A stretch of 64,000 nucleotides of DNA from Hyphomicrobiales bacterium (lineage in GTDB: Bacteria > Pseudomonadota > Alphaproteobacteria > Rhizobiales > Beijerinckiaceae). The DNA is taken from assembly GCA_027489955.1 (NCBI GenBank), contig JAIXYZ010000004.1, forward strand, positions 62,001-126,000, in the 5' to 3' direction. The stretch's first letter is position 1. The number at the start of each line of letters is the position of its first letter. Position numbers and translations under genes: made by a program. This document shows, piece after piece, positions 1 to 8,493 of the stretch. The notes beneath the pieces were generated by a model. The model did not search any database. It was not told the DNA's origin and was given only the letters and a program-made list of their open reading frames with translations.

Positions 1-530
1 CCACCGACCCGCGAGACATATGAGCGGACGAACACCTCGACATCTCGCTTGAGTGTGTCGACGGAAGCGCGCCAAGCCTTGCGCCCCTCGGCCAAGTCCA
101 AAAGACCGCGAACCAAGCTGGCTCGATCGAATGTACTCTGCGAAACGCCATTGAACGCAAAGAAGAAGGTGGTTGTCTGCTCGGGCGACCCTGCGAAAGC
201 GTAGTGTGCCCACCACGCGGTAGCAGGGTCCTCCAGATAAGGATCGACCCCGCTCTCGTCGTCCAAGAGGATTTTTCCTATGGCCGTTGGCAGCAGGACG
301 CCGTCCACCTCTTCAATGATGTCCGCCGCGAGCGCCCAATGACGGATGGCAAGCACCATATTGCGACCAACGCCAAATCGTGCGATCGCCGATTGTTCTT
401 GAAATGTTCCACGCTCCGCGCCGCCTTTGACGGCATCGTAGGCCTTTTTCAGCCACAGAAGACGCAAGGGAAATGTCTCGTGACCGGCGAATTGCGCCCG
501 AACGGAAGAATCTAGAAGCGCGTCAAGCAT
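1..530 (-). CDS. DUF4007 family protein (truncated by window edge)
   Basis: The first 176 residues are visible and the gene runs off the left edge. The N-terminus carries the motif FAGHETFPLR (residues 14-23), followed by LLWLKKAYDAV and later FGVGRNMVLAIRHWALA. I recognise this as DUF4007, a family without an established biochemical role. From memory, DUF4007 genes tend to sit beside PAPS-reductase-like and cysteine desulfurase genes in sulfur-based DNA modification neighbourhoods. Its ATG overlaps the stop of the cysteine desulfurase gene by 8 nt (ATGCTTGA), so the two are almost certainly translationally coupled. Function not assigned; family call fairly sure. Confidence 0.75.
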   Translation of the reverse strand, partial: MLDALLDSSVRAQFAGHETFPLRLLWLKKAYDAVKGGAERGTFQEQSAIARFGVGRNMVLAIRHWALAADIIEEVDGVLLPTAIGKILLDDESGVDPYLEDPATAWWAHYAFAGSPEQTTTFFFAFNGVSQSTFDRASLVRGLLDLAEGRKAWRASVDTLKRDVEVFVRSYVSRVG

Positions 531-1707
531 GACCCGACACTACTGGACGAGGGGTCCAGTGCGCAAGGCTTTCTTGCCGGGCAGCAGCGGCGATGGCGTC
601 GGCGGCGTGTAAGACGTCACTTTGAGTATTATATCGGCCAAATAATATCCGGATTGTGCAAAGCTGTTCGCTTCGAGATAAACCTAGAGCCCTAAGCACA
701 TGAGATGTATCGATCTGACCAGATAGGCATGCCGAGCCTGTCGATATGGCAACTTTGGCCGAAAGCCGCTCAACAATACTTTCTGCATCGATACCTATTA
801 TTTGAAGGCTGAGGCTGCCGGGCAATCGCAGGCTTTGGTGACCGTTGAGCCGCCAAGCGACCTGGCGTTCAGATAAGGCGCACACGAAACTTTTCGCGAG
901 TGCTTTCGCTCGCGTCTTATCGGCGTCCAAAAGCGTAGCGCTTGTTCTCGCTGCGGCGCCAAAGCCTGCGATCAGCGGCGCAGGTATCGTGCCCGGCCGC
1001 AGCCCATGCTCTTGGCCGCCGCCATACATAAGCGCCGACGGCGGCAGGGCGGCAGCTGAAACGAACAGCGCCCCCACGCCAACCGGTCCGTACATTTTGT
1101 GAGATGACAAGCTACCGTAATCGAGATCAAGCGCGACCACATCGCAGGGCGCTTTGCCTGCGAACTGTGCGAGATCGCTATGCATAAAGCTCCCTACGCG
1201 GTGTGCGATGGCGGACACCTCCGCGATGGGTTGCAGCACGCCGATCTCACCGTTGGCTGCGCCGACTGACACCAACAAGGTGCGGTCATCGACTAAGGCT
1301 GAGAGCGTCGCCAAATCGATTAGACCGTCACCTTGCACAGGCGCAATCACGACCTCAATACCGTCACGCGTCAAAGCCTCAGCGCAGGCAAGGATGCTCT
1401 TGTGCTCGGTTGCCGCGACGACCAACCGATGACGCTCGATCCCGGCTGCTCGGGCGGTTCTGACCACACCTTGGATCACCAAGTTGTTGGCTTCCGTGGC
1501 CCCGGAGGTAAACGTGACCTCGCTCGGGGCCGCGCCGATCAAATCAGCGACTGCGGCTCGCCCTGCCTCGACGATCTCTGCTGCCTTGGCGCCTGCCAAG
1601 TGCGGCGAGCCGGCGTTCCCCGGTTCCATCCACGCCAAGCGCATAGCATCGGCTGCTTCCGGAGCGAGCGGTGTCGTCGCATGGCCGTCTAGGTAGATGA
1701 TCGTCAC
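523..1707 (-). CDS. Cysteine desulfurase (NifS/IscS/DndA-like)
   Basis: A PLP enzyme that removes sulfur from cysteine to give alanine and an enzyme-bound persulfide. The 394-residue product has the class V aminotransferase hallmarks: His102 in TEHKS, Asp178 and Gln181 in HSDLAQ, the PLP lysine Lys204 in SSHKMYGPVG, and the persulfide cysteine Cys327 in STGSACLSG. I chose the GTG at 1707 because the product then begins with the family's N-terminus IIYLDGHATT; the open frame continues upstream without family similarity. It is coupled by overlap to the DUF4007 gene and has no iscU, iscA or suf neighbours. A role as sulfur donor for an accessory system (DndA-like) is therefore more likely than Fe-S housekeeping. 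The sulfur acceptor is not in the window. Confidence 0.85.
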   Translation of the reverse strand: MTIIYLDGHATTPLAPEAADAMRLAWMEPGNAGSPHLAGAKAAEIVEAGRAAVADLIGAAPSEVTFTSGATEANNLVIQGVVRTARAAGIERHRLVVAATEHKSILACAEALTRDGIEVVIAPVQGDGLIDLATLSALVDDRTLLVSVGAANGEIGVLQPIAEVSAIAHRVGSFMHSDLAQFAGKAPCDVVALDLDYGSLSSHKMYGPVGVGALFVSAAALPPSALMYGGGQEHGLRPGTIPAPLIAGFGAAARTSATLLDADKTRAKALAKSFVCALSERQVAWRLNGHQSLRLPGSLSLQIIGIDAESIVERLSAKVAISTGSACLSGQIDTSHVLRALGLSRSEQLCTIRILFGRYNTQSDVLHAADAIAAAARQESLAHWTPRPVVSGHA

Positions 1708-2239
1708 GACTTCAGGCCAGCATAAGAGATTCGAACTTAGCCAAATGTCTGCCAAGATGACCCGTTGTGCAATGGCGCAGGGCGTTTCGACATTCGCTTG
1801 CGGGTGCCACGCTGACATGTGGCGCATCGCAGCTAACGGGATCGTCGAGCTTCCACAATTACAGTTCTGGAAGCACAGCGCTACAAATCTGGAAAATCCG
1901 CCCAGAAAGCGGTGTCGGATCAATCGGTTACGGATGCTATCGTGTACCGGCCCCCTTTCCAAGTCATTTTCACCCGGCCGGCGCGGAGCCGCGGTCGTAG
2001 AGATATGCGCGACCGGGAACTGCCGGTCCCGTTCTGCCCGCAGGATGGCCACACGAAGCGTGGTGTCGTACTGCCAGCCCACGGCGAAGTAAGCGCCGCT
2101 GTGGGCCGTCTCGTCCTAGTCGAAGAAGGGTTCGCCGCGGCGGCGCTGGTCGTCATGAATGGAGGGCTCGACCAGTACATCGACGTGCGGGTGGCCTGCC
2201 CCCTGAAAAGTAGTCTTCCGTGAAGTAGGTCTCTGAGCC
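1708..2239. other. Decayed intergenic stretch
   Basis: No intact gene recognised. On the minus strand a reading frame between about 1960 and 2210 gives protein-like sequence (for example HSGAYFAVGWQYDTTLRVAI) interrupted by a TAG. It runs into the open frame upstream of the cysteine desulfurase start. It may be the remnant of a lost gene, but I recognise no family. Confidence 0.3.
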
Positions 2240-2395
2240 ATGGAGGATGCCGCTAAGACGCAGAAGAAGCACAAGCCTGATCAGGTGAAGCGGCTAAAGG
2301 ACCTCGAGAAGTGAAACGAGCGGTTTCGGAAGGCGGTCTCGACCCTGACGCTTGAGAAGCTGATGTTGGCGGAGGCTGCCTGGGGAAGCTTCTGA
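2240..2395 (+). pseudogene. IS3 family transposase orfA remnant
   Basis: Read from 2240 the frame gives an IS3 OrfA-like peptide: a head like MEDAAKTQKKHKP joined directly to the coiled-coil tail DQVKRLKDLEK, stop, NERFRKAVSTLTLEKL, ending in LAEAAWGSF. Intact relatives have about 40 residues of helix-turn-helix between head and tail, so an internal deletion joined them. A TGA at 2312-2314 replaces the expected glutamate codon of the KENER motif. The bases just after the stop start like the usual OrfB head (LLSPARR) and then diverge. The element is dead. I saw no terminal inverted repeats. Confidence 0.75.
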
Positions 2396-3137
2396 GCCCC
2401 GCCCGGCGTCAGCGGCCAAGGTCATGGCGGGGGTGGAGGCTGCCTCAAGAGCCTTGACCGAGCTGATCCGTGCCGTTGATGAACCGCAGCAGGGGTGACG
2501 TGGTTCCGGACTGTTGGGTAAGTCACCGCTTCCATCGGCTTTCATATTATGCTGGCCTGCCTGCTCCAGGGAGAAGATTGGATACTCCTCTTGCCCCCCA
2601 ACCTTGGTGATTGCTTGAGGTGGGCTGCCCTTGCCGAAGGCAAGGCTTCGCCTGGCGGCGGCGAAGCCTCGACTATCCGAATGCGGTTCCGAACCTCGGA
2701 GCCATGCCGTCGGCAAGCCGCTGGATGGTCGCGTAACCCTGCTACGGGTAGGCCGGGGTCAGGCGGTCGGCCTTTACACACGTCTTCTGATCTGGCGCGT
2801 ACGGATCGGCCGCACCATCCATCGACGGCTCGATCGTCTGGGAGTCGGGGCAACCCGGATGCTCCCTCCTGCGGCCTGGTCACCCAAGTCGCTTTTACCG
2901 ATGCCCTTCGGCGAATGTCCGGCGGTTCCCTGATCTCGCCTGGCTAGCGTCACGGACCGGAGCCCATCAGGGGCTGGCAATGTCGCCCCAATGCAGGAAT
3001 GACATCTCTGCCAGATGCGCAGTTTGATGCAGATGGACCGTCCGCAACGTTCGAGGGGCCGCTTCCAGGCGGTTCGGATTGGACGAAGGAGGCATGCGGC
3101 CGAGCTGGCGATCCCTACACGCCGGCAGACGACCGGA
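2396..3137. other. 742-bp gap, no intact gene recognised
   Basis: Directly after the IS3 remnant, one frame (about 2406-2500, plus strand) reads like a short protein tail ending ALTELIRAVDEPQQG, but no start or family is visible. The rest, up to the end of the helicase gene, contains only weak overlapping frames on both strands. Probably decayed island DNA. Confidence 0.4.
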
Positions 3138-5867
3138 TCAGGCCGGCGTCCATCGGTCCCGAAACTGCGACGCCAAAGGTCTTAGCTTCTCCGGTAGCGA
3201 CGACTGCCTGCAGGTCAGGCCCAGATATGTCGCTGCGCGCGTGGCTCCCACGTAGAGGAATTTGTCGAAAAGCTCGGGCTGCTGCTGGGCCAAGGCGTCG
3301 ACGTCGACGAAGAACACCGCCTCGAATTCCAAGCCCTTGATGTGCTGAACGTCGAAGACCCGCACCTCGTTGTCTTGGCCGTGCACCTGGCCTTTCGGGC
3401 AAGCGACGCAGGGAATGTTCGAGGAGGCGAGCGCGGTGTCCAACTCCTCGGCGATCGGCCCCACGTCGGCCTCGCTGCTGAGGAGGATCGCGATGGATGG
3501 AAGACGGCCGCTCATGTGAGCGTCGATCTCCCTGATGCGATCGGCCAGCCAATCCACGACGGCGTCTCTTCCAAGGCCCACCGCGAGCAAGGGCGCGAAG
3601 CCTTCGCCGACCATGCCCTCGGGGAGCTTGGCGCCTGCGGGCTCCCCTCCCGCGAGTTCAACCAGTGACTCCGAAAGGTTCGCCAAGGCGCGGCTGTGAC
3701 GATAGGTCACGGTGATGGGCCGGACCTCGACAGCCGGAGCGACCCAACGAAGTTCGTCCATGGAACGGATGCCGGTGGCCGTGATCCGTTGGTTGAAATC
3801 GCCGCACATTACAAAGGCGTCGAGCGCCGGGTCGGTGAGTGCCGCCATGGACGCCAGTTCGAGGGGCGAGAAATCCGTCGCCTCGTCCACGACGATCTGG
3901 TTACGCAGCAGACCTCGGATCGATCGCAATGTAGCGAAGCGAGACTCGTCGATCATGCCGGCGATCGTGCGGTCGGCGAGCAGCGCACGCCCGGCGCGAA
4001 GCATCACGAGGATGAGAAGGTCCACCTCCGCCGTGGTGAGGTCGGTACCTTGGAGCGGCGTCGCGACGTACCAAACGCCTTCGGCCTGTCGGTCACGGCG
4101 AAAGCGTCGGTAACGACTAAGCAAACCGCTCAAGTACCGACGGACGGGGTTCGAGAAGCGCTGCAGCGCCCCCAGGACAAGCAGATGCTCGCCGAGCTCC
4201 TTACGGTCTTGGGCCGAAAGGCTCCGCTCGCCGAGCCAACCGAGAATTTGGCCGGTTCGCGTCCGCCTGCCGATGGGCCTCTTCGACACGGCCGCGCGAG
4301 CCTGTGCCTTGGCCACCCGCCTGTAGGCCTCGAACGCCTGCTCTCGACCGCTTTTGCGAGCCGAGCTCTCTTCCTCTTCCTCGTCCTCCTCTAGCTCCGG
4401 GTCGTCGATCTCGTCAGGCGCATCCGAAAGCGTCGCCAGGAACCCAGCGAAATCGTCCAACAGTGCGCCGTCCCTGCGCAAATGCGACGCGAGCGACTCT
4501 CGCGTCCTGACGTCGACCACCCGTCGCAGTTCCGACGCCAGGGTCGAGACGTCCCGCTCCAGAGCGGCGATGGCCACGAACGTGCTCGCCGTGGCGACGT
4601 CGGAAGAACCAGGAAGGACCGAAGCTAGTCGCGCTCCCAGCGCGGAGATCCGTCGGTCGCTGGACGCCGCGAGCCGTTGGGCGTGCTCCTTAAGGTCCTC
4701 CCAGAACCGCTCCAGTTGCCAGCGATCAAAATCCTCGAACCACTCGATCTGGCGCTCCGAGGTCTCCGGTGTCGTCGATTGTGGTTGCTCTCGCAGGATC
4801 GCGCCGCGACGGCCGCCCGAGCGCAACAGGCCGAGATCCTGCCGGGCGATCGCCTTCCTGTAATTGCCCCACGTCTGGAGGTTGAAGTCCGAAGCCGGGA
4901 CCTTCTCGCGATTGAACGCCTCCTTGACGTACTGCTTCAGCAATTCGGTCGGCGTGAACATCATCCAGCTGGAATCGTGACCGTCGGTGCCGGCGATCGA
5001 CCTGGAAACCGAGGCCTTCTCTTCCTCCTCCAGATGCCGATGGTCAAGCTTTTGGCCGAGGCGCTTGATGAGGGTGGTCGTTTTCCCGGTTCCGGGCGGT
5101 CCCATGATCGCCAGCCTGACGTCGAGCGGCAGCCGGAAAATTTCGTCTTGAAAGCGGTCGACCACCGACTGATCGCGCAGTCCAATCTTCTCGACTACGC
5201 TCCGGGTGAGACCCTCGATGATGTTGCGCGTTTCGCGATCCCCGGCAAGCAAAGAGTCCAGCAAGTCAAGATCGGAAAGGTTTACGAGCGGCCCCGCGAG
5301 CGCTGCGCGCAAGGACACGATCGTAACCGGCCCGGCATCCTCGCTCTTGAAGACGGTGTTGTGGGCATCCCACTCACCCAGCGTCTTCCGGGGCTGCAAC
5401 AGAGCCCGGTTGACCACCCTGTACACGACCTCGTTGCCGCCCTTGCCGACCTCGAGCTCGTCGCCGACCTCTAACGAGGCCAGCCGCCCCAGAGGCGAGC
5501 GGTAGCTCGCGGTCAAATACTCGCCCTTCGTATGGCCCACCCCGCCTGCCCTCGCGATGAAGATGGTCTTCAGTTCGCCGGCCGAATTGCGGACCACGAC
5601 GCGTGCGATCGCCGGCTCCGCCGCAAGCTGTAGCAAATCCGCGCGGGTAGCCTGATTCACGGCGTCCAGCGACTTTTGCGTCGCCTCGGAATTCAACGTG
5701 TTCACCGACGCGAATACGTCGATCGTGATCGGCCGATCCGAGGACAGCGCGGAGCTCGCGGCCGCGCTGGTCTTTTCGAAATGCGCTAACGTTTGCTCGG
5801 CGACGGGCGCGATCTGGTCGTGGACGCTCGTGGCTTCCTCGGCCTTCATTTTTGCGGCAGTGTTCAT
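3138..5867 (-). CDS. UvrD-like superfamily-1 helicase with GreA/GreB-like domain
   Basis: A 909-residue protein. Residues about 99-155 resemble the C-terminal domain of GreA/GreB (SYRSPLGRLASLEVGDELEV). Walker A GPPGTGKTT is at 256-264. A long helical insertion holds an acidic run (ELEEDEEEEE) near 491-502. The C-terminal RecA-like half has Walker B VVDEAT (659-664), VMCGDFNQ (686-693), VTYRHSRAL (720-728), KGLEFEAVFFVDVD (844-857) and FLYVGATRA (870-878), all typical of UvrD/HelD-type helicases. A GreA-like module suggests contact with RNA polymerase, or an origin shared with HelD-type enzymes; this is inference. I preferred the ATG at 5867 (GGGGGATCG before it) over one 21 nt upstream. It lies on the same strand as the DUF4007 pair but 1 kb away. 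Its role in the island is unknown. Confidence 0.8.
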   Translation of the reverse strand: MNTAAKMKAEEATSVHDQIAPVAEQTLAHFEKTSAAASSALSSDRPITIDVFASVNTLNSEATQKSLDAVNQATRADLLQLAAEPAIARVVVRNSAGELKTIFIARAGGVGHTKGEYLTASYRSPLGRLASLEVGDELEVGKGGNEVVYRVVNRALLQPRKTLGEWDAHNTVFKSEDAGPVTIVSLRAALAGPLVNLSDLDLLDSLLAGDRETRNIIEGLTRSVVEKIGLRDQSVVDRFQDEIFRLPLDVRLAIMGPPGTGKTTTLIKRLGQKLDHRHLEEEEKASVSRSIAGTDGHDSSWMMFTPTELLKQYVKEAFNREKVPASDFNLQTWGNYRKAIARQDLGLLRSGGRRGAILREQPQSTTPETSERQIEWFEDFDRWQLERFWEDLKEHAQRLAASSDRRISALGARLASVLPGSSDVATASTFVAIAALERDVSTLASELRRVVDVRTRESLASHLRRDGALLDDFAGFLATLSDAPDEIDDPELEEDEEEEESSARKSGREQAFEAYRRVAKAQARAAVSKRPIGRRTRTGQILGWLGERSLSAQDRKELGEHLLVLGALQRFSNPVRRYLSGLLSRYRRFRRDRQAEGVWYVATPLQGTDLTTAEVDLLILVMLRAGRALLADRTIAGMIDESRFATLRSIRGLLRNQIVVDEATDFSPLELASMAALTDPALDAFVMCGDFNQRITATGIRSMDELRWVAPAVEVRPITVTYRHSRALANLSESLVELAGGEPAGAKLPEGMVGEGFAPLLAVGLGRDAVVDWLADRIREIDAHMSGRLPSIAILLSSEADVGPIAEELDTALASSNIPCVACPKGQVHGQDNEVRVFDVQHIKGLEFEAVFFVDVDALAQQQPELFDKFLYVGATRAATYLGLTCRQSSLPEKLRPLASQFRDRWTPA

Positions 5868-6416
5868 CGATCCCCCGAATCGTCCCATGCGATGTCGGCT
5901 GATGCCGATCCGATGGGAGCCTAGCTGTGCCCCATCACACGCTCAACCGCGACGTTATGCTTGCAACCGCGACAACCGTAAGGTTTCTATCCTCGTCCAA
6001 ACGACGCCGCCGACGCGCTGTGCGTGTCGGAACCGGACAAGAGAGTCCTGGGAGTCGGGAGTTCGGCGGCTCTCTCTCGTGTCCCCCAATCGGGCCAGAT
6101 GAAGAGGGAATTCTCTCCACCGCCGTCCCGGTCCTGGGCGGAGTGGGTTGGGCATTAAAGCGCGCGCCGCAAGCGTTAGCCTCTCCTTCGCAGCCCAATG
6201 GACTGACGCAATTTGCCCGTTCAGCTGCGCTTCCAGCTCGGCAACCGGCTCATTTAAAGCCTTGGACGACAAGGCTGTGTGGCCTTCCAGACATTGACCG
6301 TGGCTGAAAATCAACCAGTAATATGCTTCTTTGAAGCCTCGGTTTAATGCCGTCACGCCGCCGGATACTCGTGCGACACACTCGTCGGCTTGATCGATTC
6401 TTGGGTGTCGTTCACC
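5868..6416. other. Divergent intergenic region with a doubtful small ORF
   Basis: This region separates the helicase gene from the divergent HEPN-like gene and should hold both promoters. A minus-strand frame from a GTG at 6356 to 5955 (133 codons) gives partly protein-like sequence (GFKEAYYWLIFSHGQCLEGH), but it has no clear ribosome binding site and no family that I recognise. I do not call it a gene. Confidence 0.3.
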
Positions 6417-7451
6417 ATGCGGAGGCCAGTGGCTTTTTTCCAACACCTGCGAGCACGTTTGTTCGGCAGGCTCCTGCCGCCAGCGCCTCCCAGACAGCCG
6501 TTCGCGCGTTGGGAAGACCTACGGCTGCTGAAGAGTCTCGGTAGAATCGACTACGACGAACATGGTGCCATGCGTTTGCGCTACACCGCGATCGATCCCG
6601 CCGACAAGGTCGTGCGCTGTACCTGCGGCAGGCTCGACTGTTGGAGTAGAGAGCTCCTGCCGCTCCGTGAACATATGGCCGGCCTCTGCCGCGCTATTGT
6701 GGTCTGCGGAAGAGAAGGCGTGTTCCCGGACCAAGAGGAGTTCTGGCCGGGCGTTGCGGAGGCGCTACAACTCGCGGCCAGTATTGAGGACGTCTTCGCG
6801 GACCCCTCCTTCGTAGACGACAGCGAAACCTCAATGTGGTGCCGACCCGCTTACGAGCGAGACAATGAGGATCGAGAAGCTGCCTCGAAGTATGCAGGCG
6901 CACTCATCACGTTCAACTTCGTATGGAATGCTTATGAGCGGGCGATTGAGCTGTCTGCACGGGACGCTTGGCACAAGGACAAGATTCCCGCCCGCGGCCG
7001 CAAAATCTTCAGCCGGCAGCTTGGGCTTTCAGAGGAGATTTCATCGCTTCGCGGGTGCTACGCGGTGGCCCGGAAGTTTTGTGTCACGCGGACTTCCCTG
7101 CATGACGCTCTCGTAAAGGCGGAGAGCGTCTATGCAATGAATTTAGCCGAGAAAGCCGCAGAACTTGTCCGAATATTCAGGAATTACATCGTCCATGGCG
7201 AAGACGCTTCCCCTTTAGACGGCGCGGGTCATGCTTGCGCCCGCATCTATGCGGTTGTCCGCCTTATTCTTATCCTGATCCAGCTGCTGCTTCTCAGTCG
7301 GGCAGACCGTAGAGTCGCTGTCTACTCCTCGGCCAACGTCGATGAAGAAGAGCAGACGCCTATACCAGCGGGCGTATTCCTAACCAACCTGCACCGTCGG
7401 AAAGACATCTGGGGCGCGACGGAGTCAGCGTCGGCGATCGTCAGAGACTGA
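6417..7451 (+). CDS. Hypothetical protein with HEPN-type Rx4H motif and Cys cluster
   Basis: A 344-residue protein of unknown family. The C-terminal third is helical and contains RNYIVH (Arg255 to His260), which matches the Rx4-6H catalytic signature of HEPN ribonucleases. It is followed by a hydrophobic helix (IYAVVRLILILIQLLLL, about 278-294). Near the N-terminus CTCGRLDC (68-75), with Cys91 and Cys97, could form a metal site. HEPN proteins with this motif are common toxins or effectors in defence islands, but the motif is short and could be coincidental. A TTG at 6390 would add nine residues; I chose the ATG. There is no partner gene on the same strand, so if it is a toxin its antitoxin is not obvious. 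Confidence 0.7.
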   Translation: MRRPVAFFQHLRARLFGRLLPPAPPRQPFARWEDLRLLKSLGRIDYDEHGAMRLRYTAIDPADKVVRCTCGRLDCWSRELLPLREHMAGLCRAIVVCGREGVFPDQEEFWPGVAEALQLAASIEDVFADPSFVDDSETSMWCRPAYERDNEDREAASKYAGALITFNFVWNAYERAIELSARDAWHKDKIPARGRKIFSRQLGLSEEISSLRGCYAVARKFCVTRTSLHDALVKAESVYAMNLAEKAAELVRIFRNYIVHGEDASPLDGAGHACARIYAVVRLILILIQLLLLSRADRRVAVYSSANVDEEEQTPIPAGVFLTNLHRRKDIWGATESASAIVRD

Positions 7452-7720
7452 GCGGGCGGTCTCTCATATTGCGAGGTGGAGAATGCCAAGCCTTTCCTAA
7501 GCCTGCTCGATACCTGACCAGCTTCCATAATCCAGAAATGGAAGTCGACGGAAGATTCTGGATGCAAACGCCTGCAACACATTGAATCGTAAACATTTTT
7601 GATGGCAGATCGGTAATGCCGATTTTGAGACCGGGCATAGCCTGGCGACCAGAGGTACGAGATGGCGCGCCGAGGGTGTCACGAGGCAAAGTTTAATTGT
7701 TTTGGCCTCCTTTCCTGAGA

Positions 7721-8146
7721 CTATTGTAGTGAGGTGGCCTCGCCAGGCGCGCAGACCAAGATGGCTTTCATAATCGCAGCATGCTCTTCAGCACGGAGGC
7801 GTTGCAGCTTCTCCCTGAGCTGTTCGCACAGCTGGTCGAGGAGGCAGAGTTCATCCCCCTCCGGATCACCTTCGTCCATGTGCCGATAGCGGCGGTGTTC
7901 ATAGAACAGGCAGAGCCAAAGTTCCATCGCTGTGCCGGTCCATTGGCCGGATTGCCTGGCCTCACTGATTCTCTTGTTCGCCCAGATCCGGAGGCGGCCG
8001 AGGCCGAGGCTTTCGGAGACGCGGTAGCCATGGACCAGATGAGCGAACTGCCCGGTCTTCTCCCAGGTGAAGGGTTCGGGCAGTGCAGCGAAGTCCCCCC
8101 GCCTTGCGCGCGCGATCCAGGACGGCTCTGCTTCAGGGTTGCTCAT
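7721..8146 (-). CDS. Hypothetical protein, third gene of nuclease-like cassette
   Basis: A 141-residue basic/acidic protein beginning MSNPEAEPSW. The visible core is FTWEKTGQFAHLVHGYRVSE followed by LGLGRLRIWANKR and a helical C-terminus rich in Leu, Glu and Arg (LLDQLCEQLREKLQRLRAEE), which probably forms a coiled coil. I do not recognise the family. Its ATG overlaps the stop of the DUF2958 gene by 4 nt (ATGA), so it belongs to the same operon. The 570-nt gap after it contains no terminator that I can see. Confidence 0.7.
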   Translation of the reverse strand: MSNPEAEPSWIARARRGDFAALPEPFTWEKTGQFAHLVHGYRVSESLGLGRLRIWANKRISEARQSGQWTGTAMELWLCLFYEHRRYRHMDEGDPEGDELCLLDQLCEQLREKLQRLRAEEHAAIMKAILVCAPGEATSLQ

Positions 8147-8493
8147 GCGGTGATCCGTCCTGCGTGTCGGGCTTCGGCCGCATAAGCTGAAAGCGGCTTG
8201 TCGGGGTGGAAATGGTCGTCGCATTCTATCGGCAAGCCGTAGCGCCCCCGGATGCATGCAAGTTCGGCGAGGGCAACATAGCCAAGCTCCGGAGCGCCCA
8301 CGCCGAGATCGCAAAGGCCGAAGGCGATGCCGGGATCGTCCGGGTCGAGTTCGGTCAGCAGCCAGGTGACGTTGGCGTCCGGGGTGAAGAGCTTCACGAT
8401 CGGCTGCGGGTCGATCGCTTCTCCGGCGGCAGTTGCCCGGCCGTTGGCGAGCAACCGCTCGCGCTCGGAAGGGGAGATGAAGGCCGCACTCAC
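8143..8493 (-). CDS. DUF2958 domain-containing protein
   Basis: A 116-residue protein matching DUF2958: PIVKLFTPDANVTWLLTELD near residue 30, then FGLCDLGVGAPELGYVALAEL and the C-terminal GLPIECDDHFHPDKPLS. The family is small, widespread on plasmids and integrative elements, and of unknown function. The start is a GTG whose bases form GTGA with the stop of the upstream nuclease-like gene, and its own stop forms ATGA with the next start. It is therefore the middle of a tightly coupled three-gene operon. Family call good; function open. Confidence 0.8.
   Translation of the reverse strand: MSAAFISPSERERLLANGRATAAGEAIDPQPIVKLFTPDANVTWLLTELDPDDPGIAFGLCDLGVGAPELGYVALAELACIRGRYGLPIECDDHFHPDKPLSAYAAEARHAGRITA

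Noticed and set aside
204-515. 103-codon plus-strand frame at the left end
   Set aside because: It is antisense to the DUF4007 gene, which has clear family motifs and is coupled to the desulfurase.
5955-6356. 133-codon minus-strand frame between helicase and HEPN-like genes
   Set aside because: Some protein-like sequence, but no ribosome binding site, no family, and it fills the space needed for two divergent promoters. Kept only as a note.
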